Assembly: GCA_023105745.1 (NCBI GenBank) | Contig: JALGQZ010000013.1 | Coordinates: 10,411,105 to 10,475,104, forward strand | Source of the DNA: Austropuccinia psidii | Taxonomy: Eukaryota > Basidiomycota > Pucciniomycetes > Pucciniales > Sphaerophragmiaceae | Length of the DNA: 64,000 nt | Direction: 5' to 3' | Part shown: piece by piece, positions 12,991 through 24,112 of the stretch | Position numbering within the stretch: the stretch's first letter is position 1 | Layout: each line of letters begins with the position of its first letter | The notes under the pieces: model-generated | What the model was told of the DNA's origin: nothing | Seen by the model: the letters and a program-made list of their open reading frames with translations, nothing else | Databases searched by the model: none | Translations under genes and position numbers: made by a program

Positions 12991-14690
12991 GAAGTAAACG
13001 TGGTAGGAGCTAAAGATCAACAGGTGAGTTTTTCAAAAAGTGGAAACAAAGAATAACCTGGGAGGAAACAGAAATAGCACAGAACAAAGGGAGTTGGGTT
13101 GGATCGATGAATGGGTTTGAAGGAGAGGATGTTGAGCTCAAGTTTGAATTAGGTTTATCAACTCAAGCTGCATGGGGTCTATCTATATGTAACATCATAG
13201 CAAGTTTGGTGTGACGTTGCATATGCAATGTCAGGCTTTTTCATGATGTGTAAGAGAGAGGGTCTTTCTTTCTAAATCCAGAATTTCTGTTACATTCAGA
13301 CAACTCCCCTGTTCACTAATTCTCCTCATAATCTTCCAAACTACTGTTATTTCTCAGTTGATTGAAAATGTGACCTAGGGTCATTTTTGATTTAGATTCT
13401 ATTTCTGAAACAAGGATTCGCTGGCTTAATTGATAGGTTTGCTGATAATATTATATTTTGTTCCAAAAACCCTCCTTTTATGTCCTCTTCTGAATGGTAT
13501 TTGTGATTATGCCATTATATCATTTGGGCTAAATTTAGATGTCAGATTTCTCTTTTTTATTATTGATTTTCTCTGAGTATATAGGATTTTGCCCTTCTTT
13601 TGTAATATGAGGTAAAGGATAAGCTTCAGTATGGCCAAAAATGGTATGGAATACCATATCCCCCGCTCCATTTAATCATTTCCCCAGAATTTTAGGTGAA
13701 ATCTCATTATTATTTATCGGATATTGTGTTCTGCTGTAATGACTCTTTCTGATTTAATGGTTAATCTTCTCACTTTCTTCTCCTATGTCTTCTTCTGTGT
13801 CTATCTTTATTCTAAACTCCACTTGACTGTTGTTTTATTCTTGAATCTTCATCATTCCCACTTGAGGAAAAATTATTCTGGTTGTTTTATTTCTTCATAA
13901 GGAATTATCTTGTCTTAATTGATGGCTTGAGACTTGACTTTGTTCATTGTGGCCAATTTGATAATGATAAATACCTATGAAAACCCTTGTTCCTGTTACA
14001 CAAGGGAGCAGTTTATTGTCATGCTAAGGAAAAAAAGGTCCTTAAGCACCTCTGCTGACTAGAAAAAATTCCCTACAGATTGTTGGATGTTATTTTCCAT
14101 AAGAATCCCTGCCCAAGTCTACCGGGGAAGCAGTTTAGTGTCATGCTGAGGACCTCTTGGGTCTTCAATCTTCTATAAAATCCCAAGGGAAGTTTTATTT
14201 TAGTGTTGTGCATTATCTTGTTGGTCCATCATGTTAACTGATCCCTGAGTCTATAATCAATCCAGTGAGTCATCCCTCAGTTCATGAATTCTTACCAGTG
14301 ATTATTGAATTCCACATTAGTTTCAATCCAGAATCAAAGAAATGGCCAAGGGTCAATCCATAAGGAAATCCTACTTTTATTCATAAACAATCTTCATTTT
14401 CAGGATTCTGATTAGTTTACCTCTAATAGGTTGTTTCTCAATTCTCTTTCCATTTATTGAAAATAATTCATATTGTTTTGTTCTTCTTTATTCCTGAGAT
14501 ATCCCTGTTATGAAAAAATAAAATGATAAGTGATAATAATAATATGATTTGAAATTTAATGTCAAAACTAATTGATTGATTTTCTCTTCTTTTAATAATA
14601 TTCTTTTGGATGCGGGCCCCTCTCTCCATTTGAAAATTTTGCTTTGGTTTTCAAATATTGAAAAGGATATACCCTCATTCCCCCAAAACT
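12991..14690. other. Gene-less stretch; two copies of a short direct repeat
   Basis: No protein family is seen on either strand. Two similar segments, near 14025-14070 and 14120-14165, share a core reading GCAGTTTA-TGTCATGCT followed by AGGA or GAGGAC, a decayed direct duplication. The stretch may include the end of the DNA transposon on its left and the 3' LTR of E0 on its right, but no boundary can be drawn. Confidence 0.4.
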
Positions 14691-15727
14691 TTAGCTATAA
14701 GGGATAGTGTAAGAAATACATTTACCCACCCAATATTTTTTCGATTTAATTATAAAATAGCAAAATATTAAGAGATATGAGTAAAAATAACAATATAAAT
14801 GAAATAGCTCTGGATCACAACAAGATCATGTAAATGTTTGGTTAAAGGTGGTAATTCCTGCCAATAAGTAGAAATCGGTCCTTTTAGGAGTATATATAAG
14901 TAATAAAACATAATTGGATGATCATAATTTGAGTCCTTTATTCATATACTGACCTTTGGTATGCCACAAATATTCCTTTTTGCAATCATCATTGTGACTC
15001 AGACTTTATTTCCAGCCCACCCCCTTTATTATTCAGATTTTCTGTTACCCATAAATGCATTTAAGTTGTTAAGAAAGATATAAAATATGAAATTAAAGCT
15101 TTTTACAGTTGATTTTTTTTGCTTTTTGGGGGGCTTTTAAATTGCATTTGGAAAAAATAGCACGTTTAGGTGTTATTAATATGTAAATTCCCCAAACTAT
15201 GGGGTTTTGATAGAAATAAATCCTCCAGAGTTCAATTGACTCCTTCTTGGCACAAACACTTTTCCTTTTAAAACAAGATTCAATAAATTTCTTGTAACTC
15301 AAGAAATATTTCAAATAAATTGATCATTTTAACCAACCACTTTTTGTAGAGTTTTTTTTTTCAAAATATTTCTTTGAGTTTAAAATTCAAGCCAATCTAA
15401 TGGGTCTTGGTGTAATAATAGAAGAGAAATTATAATGAATATAAAAGGAATATTCTTGATGCCTTGAATGGGATATGCCCCTAGTTCTTAGGGAAAATAA
15501 ATAAATAAATGAATTTGAGAAAATAAAAAAATAATTTTTTTTTTCAAAAGGTTGAAGTAAGTACTTCTTCCTGATTTTTTTATTTTTATAATCACATGAA
15601 ATCAGAAAGCAAAGCAATAAATTAATAAAATAAAACCTTGGGTAGACTATATTTTTCCTAGGACTTTTTCTCTATTCAAGATACTGTCTAACTTCAATAA
15701 TCTTTGTTCAATCTTTTTGAATATTTC

Positions 15728-15895
15728 AAATTGGAACTTTATGGTCTTTCCAAGGACCATTGTTTTATTTTTTTGATAATTTGAGAAGGTAGTTTATGGT
15801 CTTGCCAAGGACCATTGGTTACTTTTTTTATAGTCCTTGTTGATAATTTAAGTAGGAAGTTTATGGTCTTTCCAAGAACCTTTGGTTTTTTCTTC
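15728..15895. repeat. Tandem repeat, three ~65-bp units with a GGTC..GACC hairpin
   Basis: Three units each carry ATGGTC-(TTTCCAAG or TTGCCAAG)-GACCAT or a slightly mutated form, a 6-bp stem with a short loop, followed by T-rich DNA and TTGATAATTT or similar. The units differ by small changes and sit in the 3' noncoding part of E0. Confidence 0.75.
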
Positions 15896-15934
15896 TTTGA
15901 TTATTTTGTATTGAGGAAATTGTAAGAATATTTG

Positions 15935-16355
15935 TTAAGGAAGGAGGCTACTTCCAAGATCTTCATAGCTTAAAAGTGAGCTTAATGGATTTTGGATAAT
16001 AATTTTGGGTAGGAATTAGGATATTACTCTGTGATAAGGAAGGGGGTCACTTGCTAATGCTTTTATAGTTGTTTATTTTCTTGGTGAGTAAAGTTATTGA
16101 TTTTAGTTTATGAGAGTTTTTTTCCCTCTTTGATAAGGCAGGAGGTAACTGCCTAATGATTCTTGGCTTTTGGTGAATAAAAATAAATGCCAATTTTGGT
16201 TTATAAGAAATCATTTTCCTCTTTGATAAGGCAAGAGATCAATTCCTAGTGATTCTTGGTTCTTTGTGAATGAAAATAAATGGTAATTTTATTTGATAGA
16301 AAATGATTTTCCTCTTTGATAAGGCAGGAGGTCACTTCCTTGTGATTAATTAAGT
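15935..16355. repeat. Tandem repeat, about five ~95-bp units with a small inverted repeat
   Basis: Each unit has a core like GATAAGGCAGGAGGTCACTT followed by CCT, then GTGATTCTTGG and an ATAAATG-rich tail. Cores lie near 15940, 16038, 16133, 16225 and 16317; a further diverged core lies near 16743. The centre is self-complementary in most units (GGCAG..CTGCC in one, AGGA..TCCT in another). Confidence 0.75.
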
Positions 16356-17829
16356 TGGAATTTGACTTTCCTATTGGTTATTTTGAATTTTAGAGCTTTT
16401 ATGTGTCTTCAGGATAGGGCTGAATGGTCTTATCTTTAATTTTTCCATTAGTTCTTGAGCAATTTGATTATTGGTTTTGTCAGAAATCTCAATAATTTTC
16501 AGAAATTCCTTCATTCCTTGATATTGATGTAGTATCCTTAAAGTGCTGAAGTTTTTCTTTATTGAAATCTTCATCTCCTGCTTTCCAAATTAAATATTCA
16601 TTGAAAATTCTGTCTTATATTATCAATTATTCCCCATAGGATCCAAAAATTGGTGAATTGGCCATGGTGGAGGTGATTGATATTTTTTGTAAGTTATTTC
16701 ATATTTTGTAGAAAAACTTTGTTGATGAATTTTTTCTTTTTTAAGGAAGGAAGTCAGTGCCTAGTGATTAATTTGAGATAAATAGAAACAAAAATGATGA
16801 TACATTTTTTGAAGGATAATGCTACATTATTAGAGAAAGAATCTTGATTATATTGATTTTATTTGAATTTGAGCTCCCCTAAGTGGGAAAGGTGATTGTC
16901 TTTTGGGTAATCTGGCCAAAATAAGATCTTTGAGAGCTTCCAAAAAGTAATTTATTTCCTCAAATTCTGACAACCATAAGTCCTCATCAATGAATATATA
17001 TTCATCTCCAACCCATTTCAGTCTTCCAGCTTAATATGCTGATCCATTAAATCCAAGGTGCCATTGGGTCCAGATTTGATTGAAGTATAATCATTTTCTT
17101 TGTAATATTCCCATTGGAAATTTTTTACCCAGGAATTCATTTGAGAGGTTTCCTTTAATTCCCTCTTCTTACAATAGCCCAAAGAATTGAATTTTGTTCA
17201 AGTTTTCTCCTCAAAGATGACATAAGTATTTATCTTCACATAAAATTCCTTGCACTTCATCCCCATCAATTTCTGCAGAGGTAATTTATTTCAGGTAAAT
17301 GTAGTTTTATTTTCTATAGGTTGGATTCTGTTTCTTCTTCTTCATTGGTTGGTTCCTGGATGAATTCAGGGTTTTCCAGTTGCCATTAATAAGTTTATAC
17401 TTGTTTTTTCACTTGTCTGTCCAAGGAGTTGATATGGTATTCATCTTTTAAATTCTTTTCTCTTTTACATCATTTTGATGTTTTTCTATTTCATCAATAA
17501 TTTCTTCAGATGAAAGATCATGATGTTCACCAAATCTGAATTTCTTCCTTTTGGGTTTAGTTTTGAAAGGGTTTCCATTTATTTTCTCATTTCCATTGAC
17601 CAAAATATGGAAGGTTTCTTCATCATTATTAATTGGCTTGTAAATCATATAGGCTAATTCCTCTTAATAGGTTGATTATTCAGGTTGTCTTTTGAGGTTG
17701 TTTTACCATTTTTTGTTTTGTAATTTGGATCCAAATTCATCACATTTTGGAGATATGGATAACGCTTGGGTCTTCTGGGTCAAGTTGATTATGGTCTTGC
17801 CTCCTTTTGAATTTTGAAATTTATTTCTT

Positions 17830-18368
17830 GTGGTTTTTCCACCCAATGTTTCCATATTTCATAAATAAATTCCTCTAGGTGGACCAGTTTTCCATCCAAG
17901 TGCTTGAAGTTTCCATATTGGCATGAATAATCTTCTTCCATCAGGTTCTTGATAGCTCTATATTTCACTTTTTTTGTTAGAAAATTATATCCTGATAGTG
18001 TTGTCTGTCAAGAAGGGCCTTCCAAGTACCGTATAGACAGATCCTCTTGAGATGAAAAAATGGATTTTAGTTTTCTCATCTGAGGCCAAAATAATTGGAG
18101 TAAATTCTGATAGTGCTACCAATGCAGTTGTATGGCCTGCAAATCCCTTAAGGTTCATGTTCAGCTTTTTTGTGGTGAGTGAATCTTTGATTTCTATTTC
18201 TTTTGGTATGAGGTTGAGTTCTTCCCCAGTGTCCACTAATTCTCTGATAGGATATTCTTCCTGTTCAACGAAGATTTCCATAAATCCCAAAGGACAGGCA
18301 TAATGAATTTTGGGCTTTGGTGTTTGTTTGAATCCAAATGATAACAGCCTTTCTTGAAGATTGATCAA
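17830..18368 (-). pseudogene. E0 retroviral-type aspartic protease fragment
   Basis: The reading 18368-17985 has ELVDTGEELNLIP, where the usual Ser/Ala after DTG is replaced by Glu, and ends near VLGRPFLTDN, a hallmark of retroelement proteases in which the second motif follows a hydrophobic strand. Similarity continues past the stop at 17985, through another stop, with EPDGRRLFMPIW, so the gene was once longer. The DTG-E substitution plus the stops indicate an inactive copy. It lies just downstream of the gag fragment in the element's direction, as in a gag-protease polyprotein. Confidence 0.75.
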
Positions 18369-18399
18369 GTTGAATGATTTAATTTTCTCCTTATCTTTT

Positions 18400-19542
18400 T
18401 CATAATTCTGTTAATTTATGGAAAAAGCTTTGTGAAATCCACAAAATTTCTTCAATGGTGAGGTTGATTTTTTGTTTTGTTCAGCTTGTTCCTTTTCAGG
18501 TTTACTCAACTTATTTCCTTTTTTGAAAATTTCTTCATATTCATTCTTATTGGAAATATTTCCAATTTCCTTCTCAGGTTAGTCTGGTTTTGGAATATGG
18601 GAGTTTTGGAGTTTGGTGGGAATTATGAATCTTTCTTCCTCTTTTTTCTTCTTCAATGTAAGCTGCTGGAAGAGCTGCTTTCTTCTTTGGCGCTTGATTT
18701 TGGGATTTTCTTTCCATTATTTGTTTGGTTTGCTTTAGTCCAATGTTTGATTCAAAGGGGTCATTGGCTGAGTAAATGGTAGATGGTTTCCAATTTGACC
18801 AATCTTCAACATGAGCAATTGAGGTTGTTTTATCTTCTGCTTTCTTTTCAGTGGGCTTAACCTCTTCTTCATGCTTTGGTGTGACAGTAAGTTCATCCAT
18901 AAATTTCTTTTTCAGATCTGTTTGTTATTTTGCTGAATCCCTGACTGTTTCTTTGGAACTTCAGCTTACTTCTGTAGGCACTCTCTAAGAATTGGGAAAA
19001 AGGTAAGATGCTCTTTGGGTTCTGACAAGTTTTCTGTCCAAATAATCAGCAAGGTGAGTTTATCTAGCTTCTTAATTACCTTCTTCCTTGCAGTAGACAC
19101 AATCCAATGGTGCTCTTGGAGCCATTTAAGCTGGTATGATTGATTGTTAATTAGATGAAAATGGTGGTAAGGGATTCCTTGGTCTGTAGGGATAATTATT
19201 TTTGGGGAATATTTGATCTTGATTCTTCCAGTTCCTTCTTTGTGGGCTCACTGCTTCTGATCAGGTTTCCAAGTGGTTGAAAGCTTATTTGACAGATTAT
19301 TTTCCCTCATTTATTGGTCAAGGTTCTGGCTGTGGGGGACGTTTTATCTTGTGGGTGAGTTCTTTTACTTTTTTCAAAACTTCATCCCAGATTTAATCTT
19401 CAAATCCTGTCTTCTTTTATGAGGGTTTTGGTTCAGAAAATTCTTTTTGTTGAATGCATACCTTGGCCTCCAATTCCTGTTCAATGTATAATTTCAAGAT
19501 CATCAACTTGGAAGTTATTTAGCCTCCATAAAAAGCTTGAAC
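18400..19542 (-). pseudogene. E0 gag, C-terminal fragments
   Basis: Reading leftwards from the E2 insertion, the minus strand gives broken gag text: a piece with YIEQELEAKVCIQ near 19480-19440, then EVLKKVKELTHKIKRPPQ near 19390-19340. The open stretch 18900-18574 has HVEDWSNWKPSTIYSAND and a later ALPAAYIEEE. These are spacer blocks I associate with basidiomycete gag-protease polyproteins. Frameshifts and stops separate the pieces. Immediately right of 19542 the reading resumes at 30412, after E2. Confidence 0.6.
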
Positions 19543-21701
19543 TGTGAGCCTGTGAGGTATGTATAACATACCCATAAGGCCACAAATAACTTTATAAACA
19601 GTCAAATTTTTCTTCAATAGACTTTTTAATTGAATTTGAAATAAAAAATAACAAAAAATAAGTATAACGTTTTTTGGAAAAACAAAATTATAAATATTAT
19701 GTCATTTTTGGATTCTACACCAAAAATAACCTAGGGTACATCCATAAGGTGTTATACCCAAAAACACTTATTTCTTATGTTATCAGAAGATCTAAGAATC
19801 TCACTGCACTAATGTAACTTTCTTAATATTTTTCTTAAAATTGTTAAATTTAAGCTTAAATAAGCTTAAATTTAAAGTTGCATAAGGTTTATGCAAACTT
19901 ACCAAAATTTTAGTTAAAATTGTGGTGTGGTGTATACTTACTGAATTGGCTAAGTATTTGCCATACATAATATAAATCCTGCATGAGCTCAATTTAAAAG
20001 GGTTTAAGGCCATAGTATGGCTTTAAATTAATAAAAGGGCAAAATCCACACAAAAAGGTGGGACAAAGGAAAAAGGCCAAATAGAGCTGGGGTACCCAGC
20101 TTTTTGGATCTGCAAGGATTCAATTGAGGTTGTCCACCTGTATTGGAGGATTTTCAACCTTATTTCAACTTTAAGATTAGAATTTGATCCAACATTAAAG
20201 TTTAAACCGGTTTTATCCCAATTTAGACAGGAATTTCAAGCTGCCAAAGGGTAAATCCCAATATGTAGGCTTGAATTCAAGGTTTTAAGAACTGTAAAAG
20301 CTTAAATAAGCTCAAAACTTTAAGGCTTCAAGCATCAAAACCTTATCAAAACTTAAGGTTTGGTGTGTATTGCTATTTTATGTGGAAAAATAGCAATAAC
20401 TTCAAAAATTCATTAAAACTCCAATTCTTAATGGATTTACTTGAAACTTTCACACAGATTACAATTTGATATTATCTACATTTAAGAGAAATTATAGGTA
20501 CCTTTTATAAATAAATTTCCTGGGTAATTAGCCTGGAAATTTACTCTTCTAATTAAAGCTCAAAGAAAATTATTATTTCTTTAAAAATTAATCTAAAATT
20601 GAGTTTAAGAGATTTCTTCTTGAAACTCTATCTTCAAGTTCTTCATGTGATGAACTTTAATATAAATAAGTTTATTTATATTAAAAACTTAAAATAATCA
20701 GCTTAAATGAGGATTAAAGCTACATGGAGTTAAGAATAACACTGATAACTTTGAATTGGAATTGAAATTAAGTTACCTTAAGTTAAGAACTATAATTTTA
20801 AGCATGGTTTTTCAGTTTTGACCTGAGCACGCCCTCTAAATCCATTATGAATCATGAGAGCTGCTCTGAAGACATAAAAAGAGTCTTTTCATCACTTTTT
20901 TTGTCCATCATTCATTATCAATCCAATCATATTAGAAATTTAAACAGGTAAAGTTTTATTAAATATAAAATCTTATTATTAAAGTAATTCTTAAGTTATT
21001 TTACTCTTTATTAATTAAAATTAAAGAATTGAAATCATAGAGTTTAGATTATAGTTGTAATCACCAATAATATATTTTATTATATAAAATTAATTATCTT
21101 AAATATCTTTTAAAAATCTACAAATTCCTCACAAAAACTCTCAAAGCATAATTTTTATTATAAAAAGTTTTTTTATCTTTAAAATTATTGATTTTTGGCG
21201 TGTTTTTAACTTATAACTATTATTTAATATAATAACTGTTGTTGTTTGACTTGTTGTATTAAATAAATATTATAAGTAAGTTTTCTCTAAAGTTCTATAT
21301 CTTTTTTTATCTAGTATTAGTTTTTTCATATAGAATTTTGTTCTATAAGAATTATTTCTGCACAGTGTGTGTTTTAATTCTTTTATAAATAATATTTATA
21401 TTATTTATAAGTGGTTAATATTCATATTTTCCATGTGTAATTGTCTCATTAAGAGCTTTACATTTCTTATTGCTATAACTGTCAGTGACTATGACAATAA
21501 TAGAATAATTATAATTTATTATAATTATTATTATATCTTTACAATAATAATTAAATTTATTTTTGATGTAATTTTTTCTTAATAATTATATTTAAATTTG
21601 TGGTTATAATATTTTGTTATATTATATATTTCTACTGAGGACAGTCATAGTACTCTTGATATTTGCTACTATTATCAAGAGTTTCATAGACAAAACTTAC
21701 A
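19543..21701 (+). repeat. E2 5' LTR (2159 bp)
   Basis: It starts TGTGAG and ends CTTACA, matches 28240-30411 along its full length, and is followed two bases later by the primer binding site. On the antisense strand 20013-19801 carries a ~70-codon ORF that also appears in the E3 LTRs. Confidence 0.95.
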
Positions 21702-21703
21702 TT

Positions 21704-21720
21704 TGGAGGCCTGGCCGTGA
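21704..21720 (+). other. E2 tRNA primer binding site
   Basis: TGGAGGCCTGGCCGTGA begins two bases after the LTR. It differs from the E1 and E3 sites by one base in the first ten (A for G). Confidence 0.75.
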
Positions 21721-22218
21721 TTTCGACCAATTTTTTGGGACATAAATCATATTCTAGACCTTATTTTACTATTTTTTGACGTAAAATTGCCATTTTTATC
21801 TTAATATTGGCTTTTTGGGACTTATGCCTTATAAATAATCTTTATAATATTAATCAAGTTATTTTTTCTTAAGAATATTGTTTGAAACAATATACTATTG
21901 AGTGACTTGGAATAAATTTCTTTTGTGTAACTAGTGGTTTTTTACATCACAGACTTGAAATTTATTCTTTGAGTTATTCTAGTATAAAGTGAATAATAAT
22001 AAAATTTTGATTAATAAACTTGTTAATTGCATAATTATTATTTCTTTAAAAGAAAAAGAAACTTTACTAAAAATATTTTTTCTTTTATCTTAGATATTTT
22101 TCTTTATTTTGACGTAATTTGCCATAAATTACATTAAAACAACTTTATTCAATAAGTTGAGTTTATAAGTTATTTTTATTGTTTGATAAAACAGCTTAGA
22201 TTTTTATTTTTTCTCTAG

Positions 22219-23138
22219 TGTCATCAATTAGAGACAGCTCTTCAGACTCTGAAGCCTCAGAGTGTAGTATTGAAATTCAAACCAGCCCAGCACCAAGCGG
22301 TTTAATAACCAAAGAACCCTTTAAAGGTCCAGCAGGTGAATTCAATCCATTCTTAGTCTATTTTTTCTTAAAATTGACGTGCAATGACTCCTACTAGAAG
22401 TGGAAGCAATTACTCCATCCAATCAAATGGATCTGGACCAGGACATTCCAGTCACAAATCAAAAAGACAAGAATGTCAGCCCAGAGGAGAGGCACAAATG
22501 GAGGATGCCAGAACTTCCACCAGTTCCCAAAGGTTAGCCAGCACCTTTGAACCTCTTATTGAGATTCCAGAAGCTGACATAACTGCTATTGCTGTTAGAC
22601 CTGAATCATTTCCAACAGGAAGCAGTGGAGATTTACCAGTCTCAGTACAAGAACTGGTTTAGGGCCGCCAAACATCAAGAGTGGGAACTTCTCCCAAGTC
22701 TTTGGATAGGCACCATAAACTCTTATCTTCAAGTGAAGAAGTTCATGGGGCCAGAAAAGACAGAAGAACTTCTGAAGGGTTGGACACCATTGTCTTGCAA
22801 AGGAAAAGTCCAACAGATAAAAGCTTGGTTGAAAAACCAAAGCATTTTATCAGAGGATCAGAAGAACAAGTTGGCCCAAGGCAAGGAAAACAGCCCAGTG
22901 GAAGCTCCCCAAGCATCCGCCTCAACAAGTGCCAAGAAAGCCCAAGCAAGCCCCAAAGACCAATCAGAAGGGAAAGCAAAAGGCAAAGCCCAAATGGAAC
23001 AAGCCTTACCCGCAGAATTACAGAATCCCAAAGAAAGAAAAGACAGCCATGGACAATTTGTTCAACATGGCAAGAACTCTGATGGAATTCAAAAACAAGG
23101 AGGAGGCAAGATTGAGCCAATCTTTCCCAAAGAAATAG
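22219..23138 (+). pseudogene. E2 copy of the spliced +1-frame ORF
   Basis: Predicted exons are 22219-22335, 22398-22532 and 22599 onwards. The first begins TG after a CTCTAG acceptor. The introns are GTGAAT..CTACTAG (62 nt) and GTTAGC..CTGTTAG (66 nt, with a CTGAC branch-like site), both phase 1. The joined frame stays open and contains QEWELLPSLWIGT and LLKGWTPLSCKGKVQQIKAWL, including a Trp-rich segment that looks globular. At about 22917 a 14-nt deletion relative to E3 throws this frame into the gag frame. The original C terminus, with MARTLMEFKNKEE, continues in a third frame to 23138. Confidence 0.55.
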
Positions 23139-24112
23139 ATCTTTTTAAGCTTGGAACTCAATTTGAATCTTGTAATAAAGAAATTATGACAAAGTTTAAA
23201 GCATTTGAGTATATCCAACAAAAGCTGGGTAATGAGATATTACAAGTGAAAGACCAACAAAAGACCATTATTGGCCTTGAAAATGTTAATATAAACTATA
23301 TTATGTCTTTGATGCAAATTTGTGCAAGAATTGAGTCTAAAGTTACTTTGCTCAATCAACCAGATGACAATTCAATTTCTTTTATAACTGGACAGGTAAG
23401 AGAATTGAAATTACAAGTTCAAAACTTGGAAAATTCAACTGGTCACAATGAAGCTCTTTTTCAAGAATAATTGGAAAAAAGTGAGAAAGCAAGACTTGAA
23501 TTGAAAGAAGACATTCAATCGAGTATTAATAATATATCACTGAAAAGTGAATTTCCAAGGCAATCCACACCAATTCTTGACAGAAATGTGCTTAATGATT
23601 TACATCATACCATTTCAAGTAATGAGGTGGAAACTGCTTGCAATTTCAAAAACATTCCAAAATTAGAGGAATGGCCAACCTTCAATGGTGAAGGAGAATA
23701 TAATCATATATAATTTATGAAAACAATTGATATGTTCAAAGAAGACTTTAACATACCAGATGAATACATAAGTGCCAGATTACATTCATTGTTTACCAGA
23801 TCAGCAAAGAAATGGTATTACAAAATGAGACAAGACCATGGTAAACATTCTTTCCCTTGGTGGAAGGAACAAATTGTTTCCAAATGGGCAAATGATTGCT
23901 GGATATTTAGAATGGAAAATTATTTTGAAGAAGCCATTTTTAATATTGAGAGGGACAGGCCCATGTCTTGGTTTCTTAAACAGAAGGACAGATTAACTTC
24001 CCTTCATCCTGATATGTCTGAAACAATGATACATAAAAGGATATTAAGAAAGTGTGGTGGTGACCTTGAGCATGCTATAAGAAGCAGATGTATTGAGCCC
24101 TGCTCTACATAA
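22384..24112 (+). pseudogene. gag: E2 gag, multiply broken
   Basis: It starts at ATG 22384 inside the predicted intron, 14 nt before the acceptor, exactly as in E3. It is interrupted by TAG 22660-22662, a 14-nt deletion near 22917, TAA 23468-23470 (Gln codon in E3) and TAA 23711-23713 (Glu codon in E3). The capsid-like part carries EEWPTFNGEGEYNH and a Trp-rich segment. It ends at TAA 24110-24112, the codon also used as stop in E3 and E4. Confidence 0.9.

Larger units (their letters stand above)
14690..19542 (-). mobile_element. Decayed LTR retroelement E0, 3' part (left of the E2 insertion)
   Basis: Minus-strand fragments of protease and gag (17.8-19.5 kb) continue, after removal of E2 and E3, into gag pieces at 30412-30569 and 41549-42320. 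All belong to one element read right to left. A C-rich run near 14673-14687, purine-rich on the element strand, may be its polypurine tract. Between 14.7 and 17.8 kb I recognise no reverse transcriptase or integrase motif; that part is gene-less and repeat-rich. Its LTR boundaries are not resolved. It is the oldest layer of this nest. Confidence 0.7.

Noticed and set aside
17448..17648. 66-codon minus ORF in E0 as a separate gene
   Set aside because: Lys/Glu-rich stretch in the decayed 3' part of E0, without family or conserved start.
21367..21582. 71-codon ORF in the E2 5' LTR and its counterpart at 30063-30254
   Set aside because: Ile/Tyr/Asn-rich translation of AT-rich LTR DNA; interrupted or altered in the E3 LTRs.
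22595..23221. Minus-strand ORFs over E2 gag
   Set aside because: Mirror images of the coding frames; the equivalent ORFs in E3 are not conserved at protein level beyond what the sense frames force.
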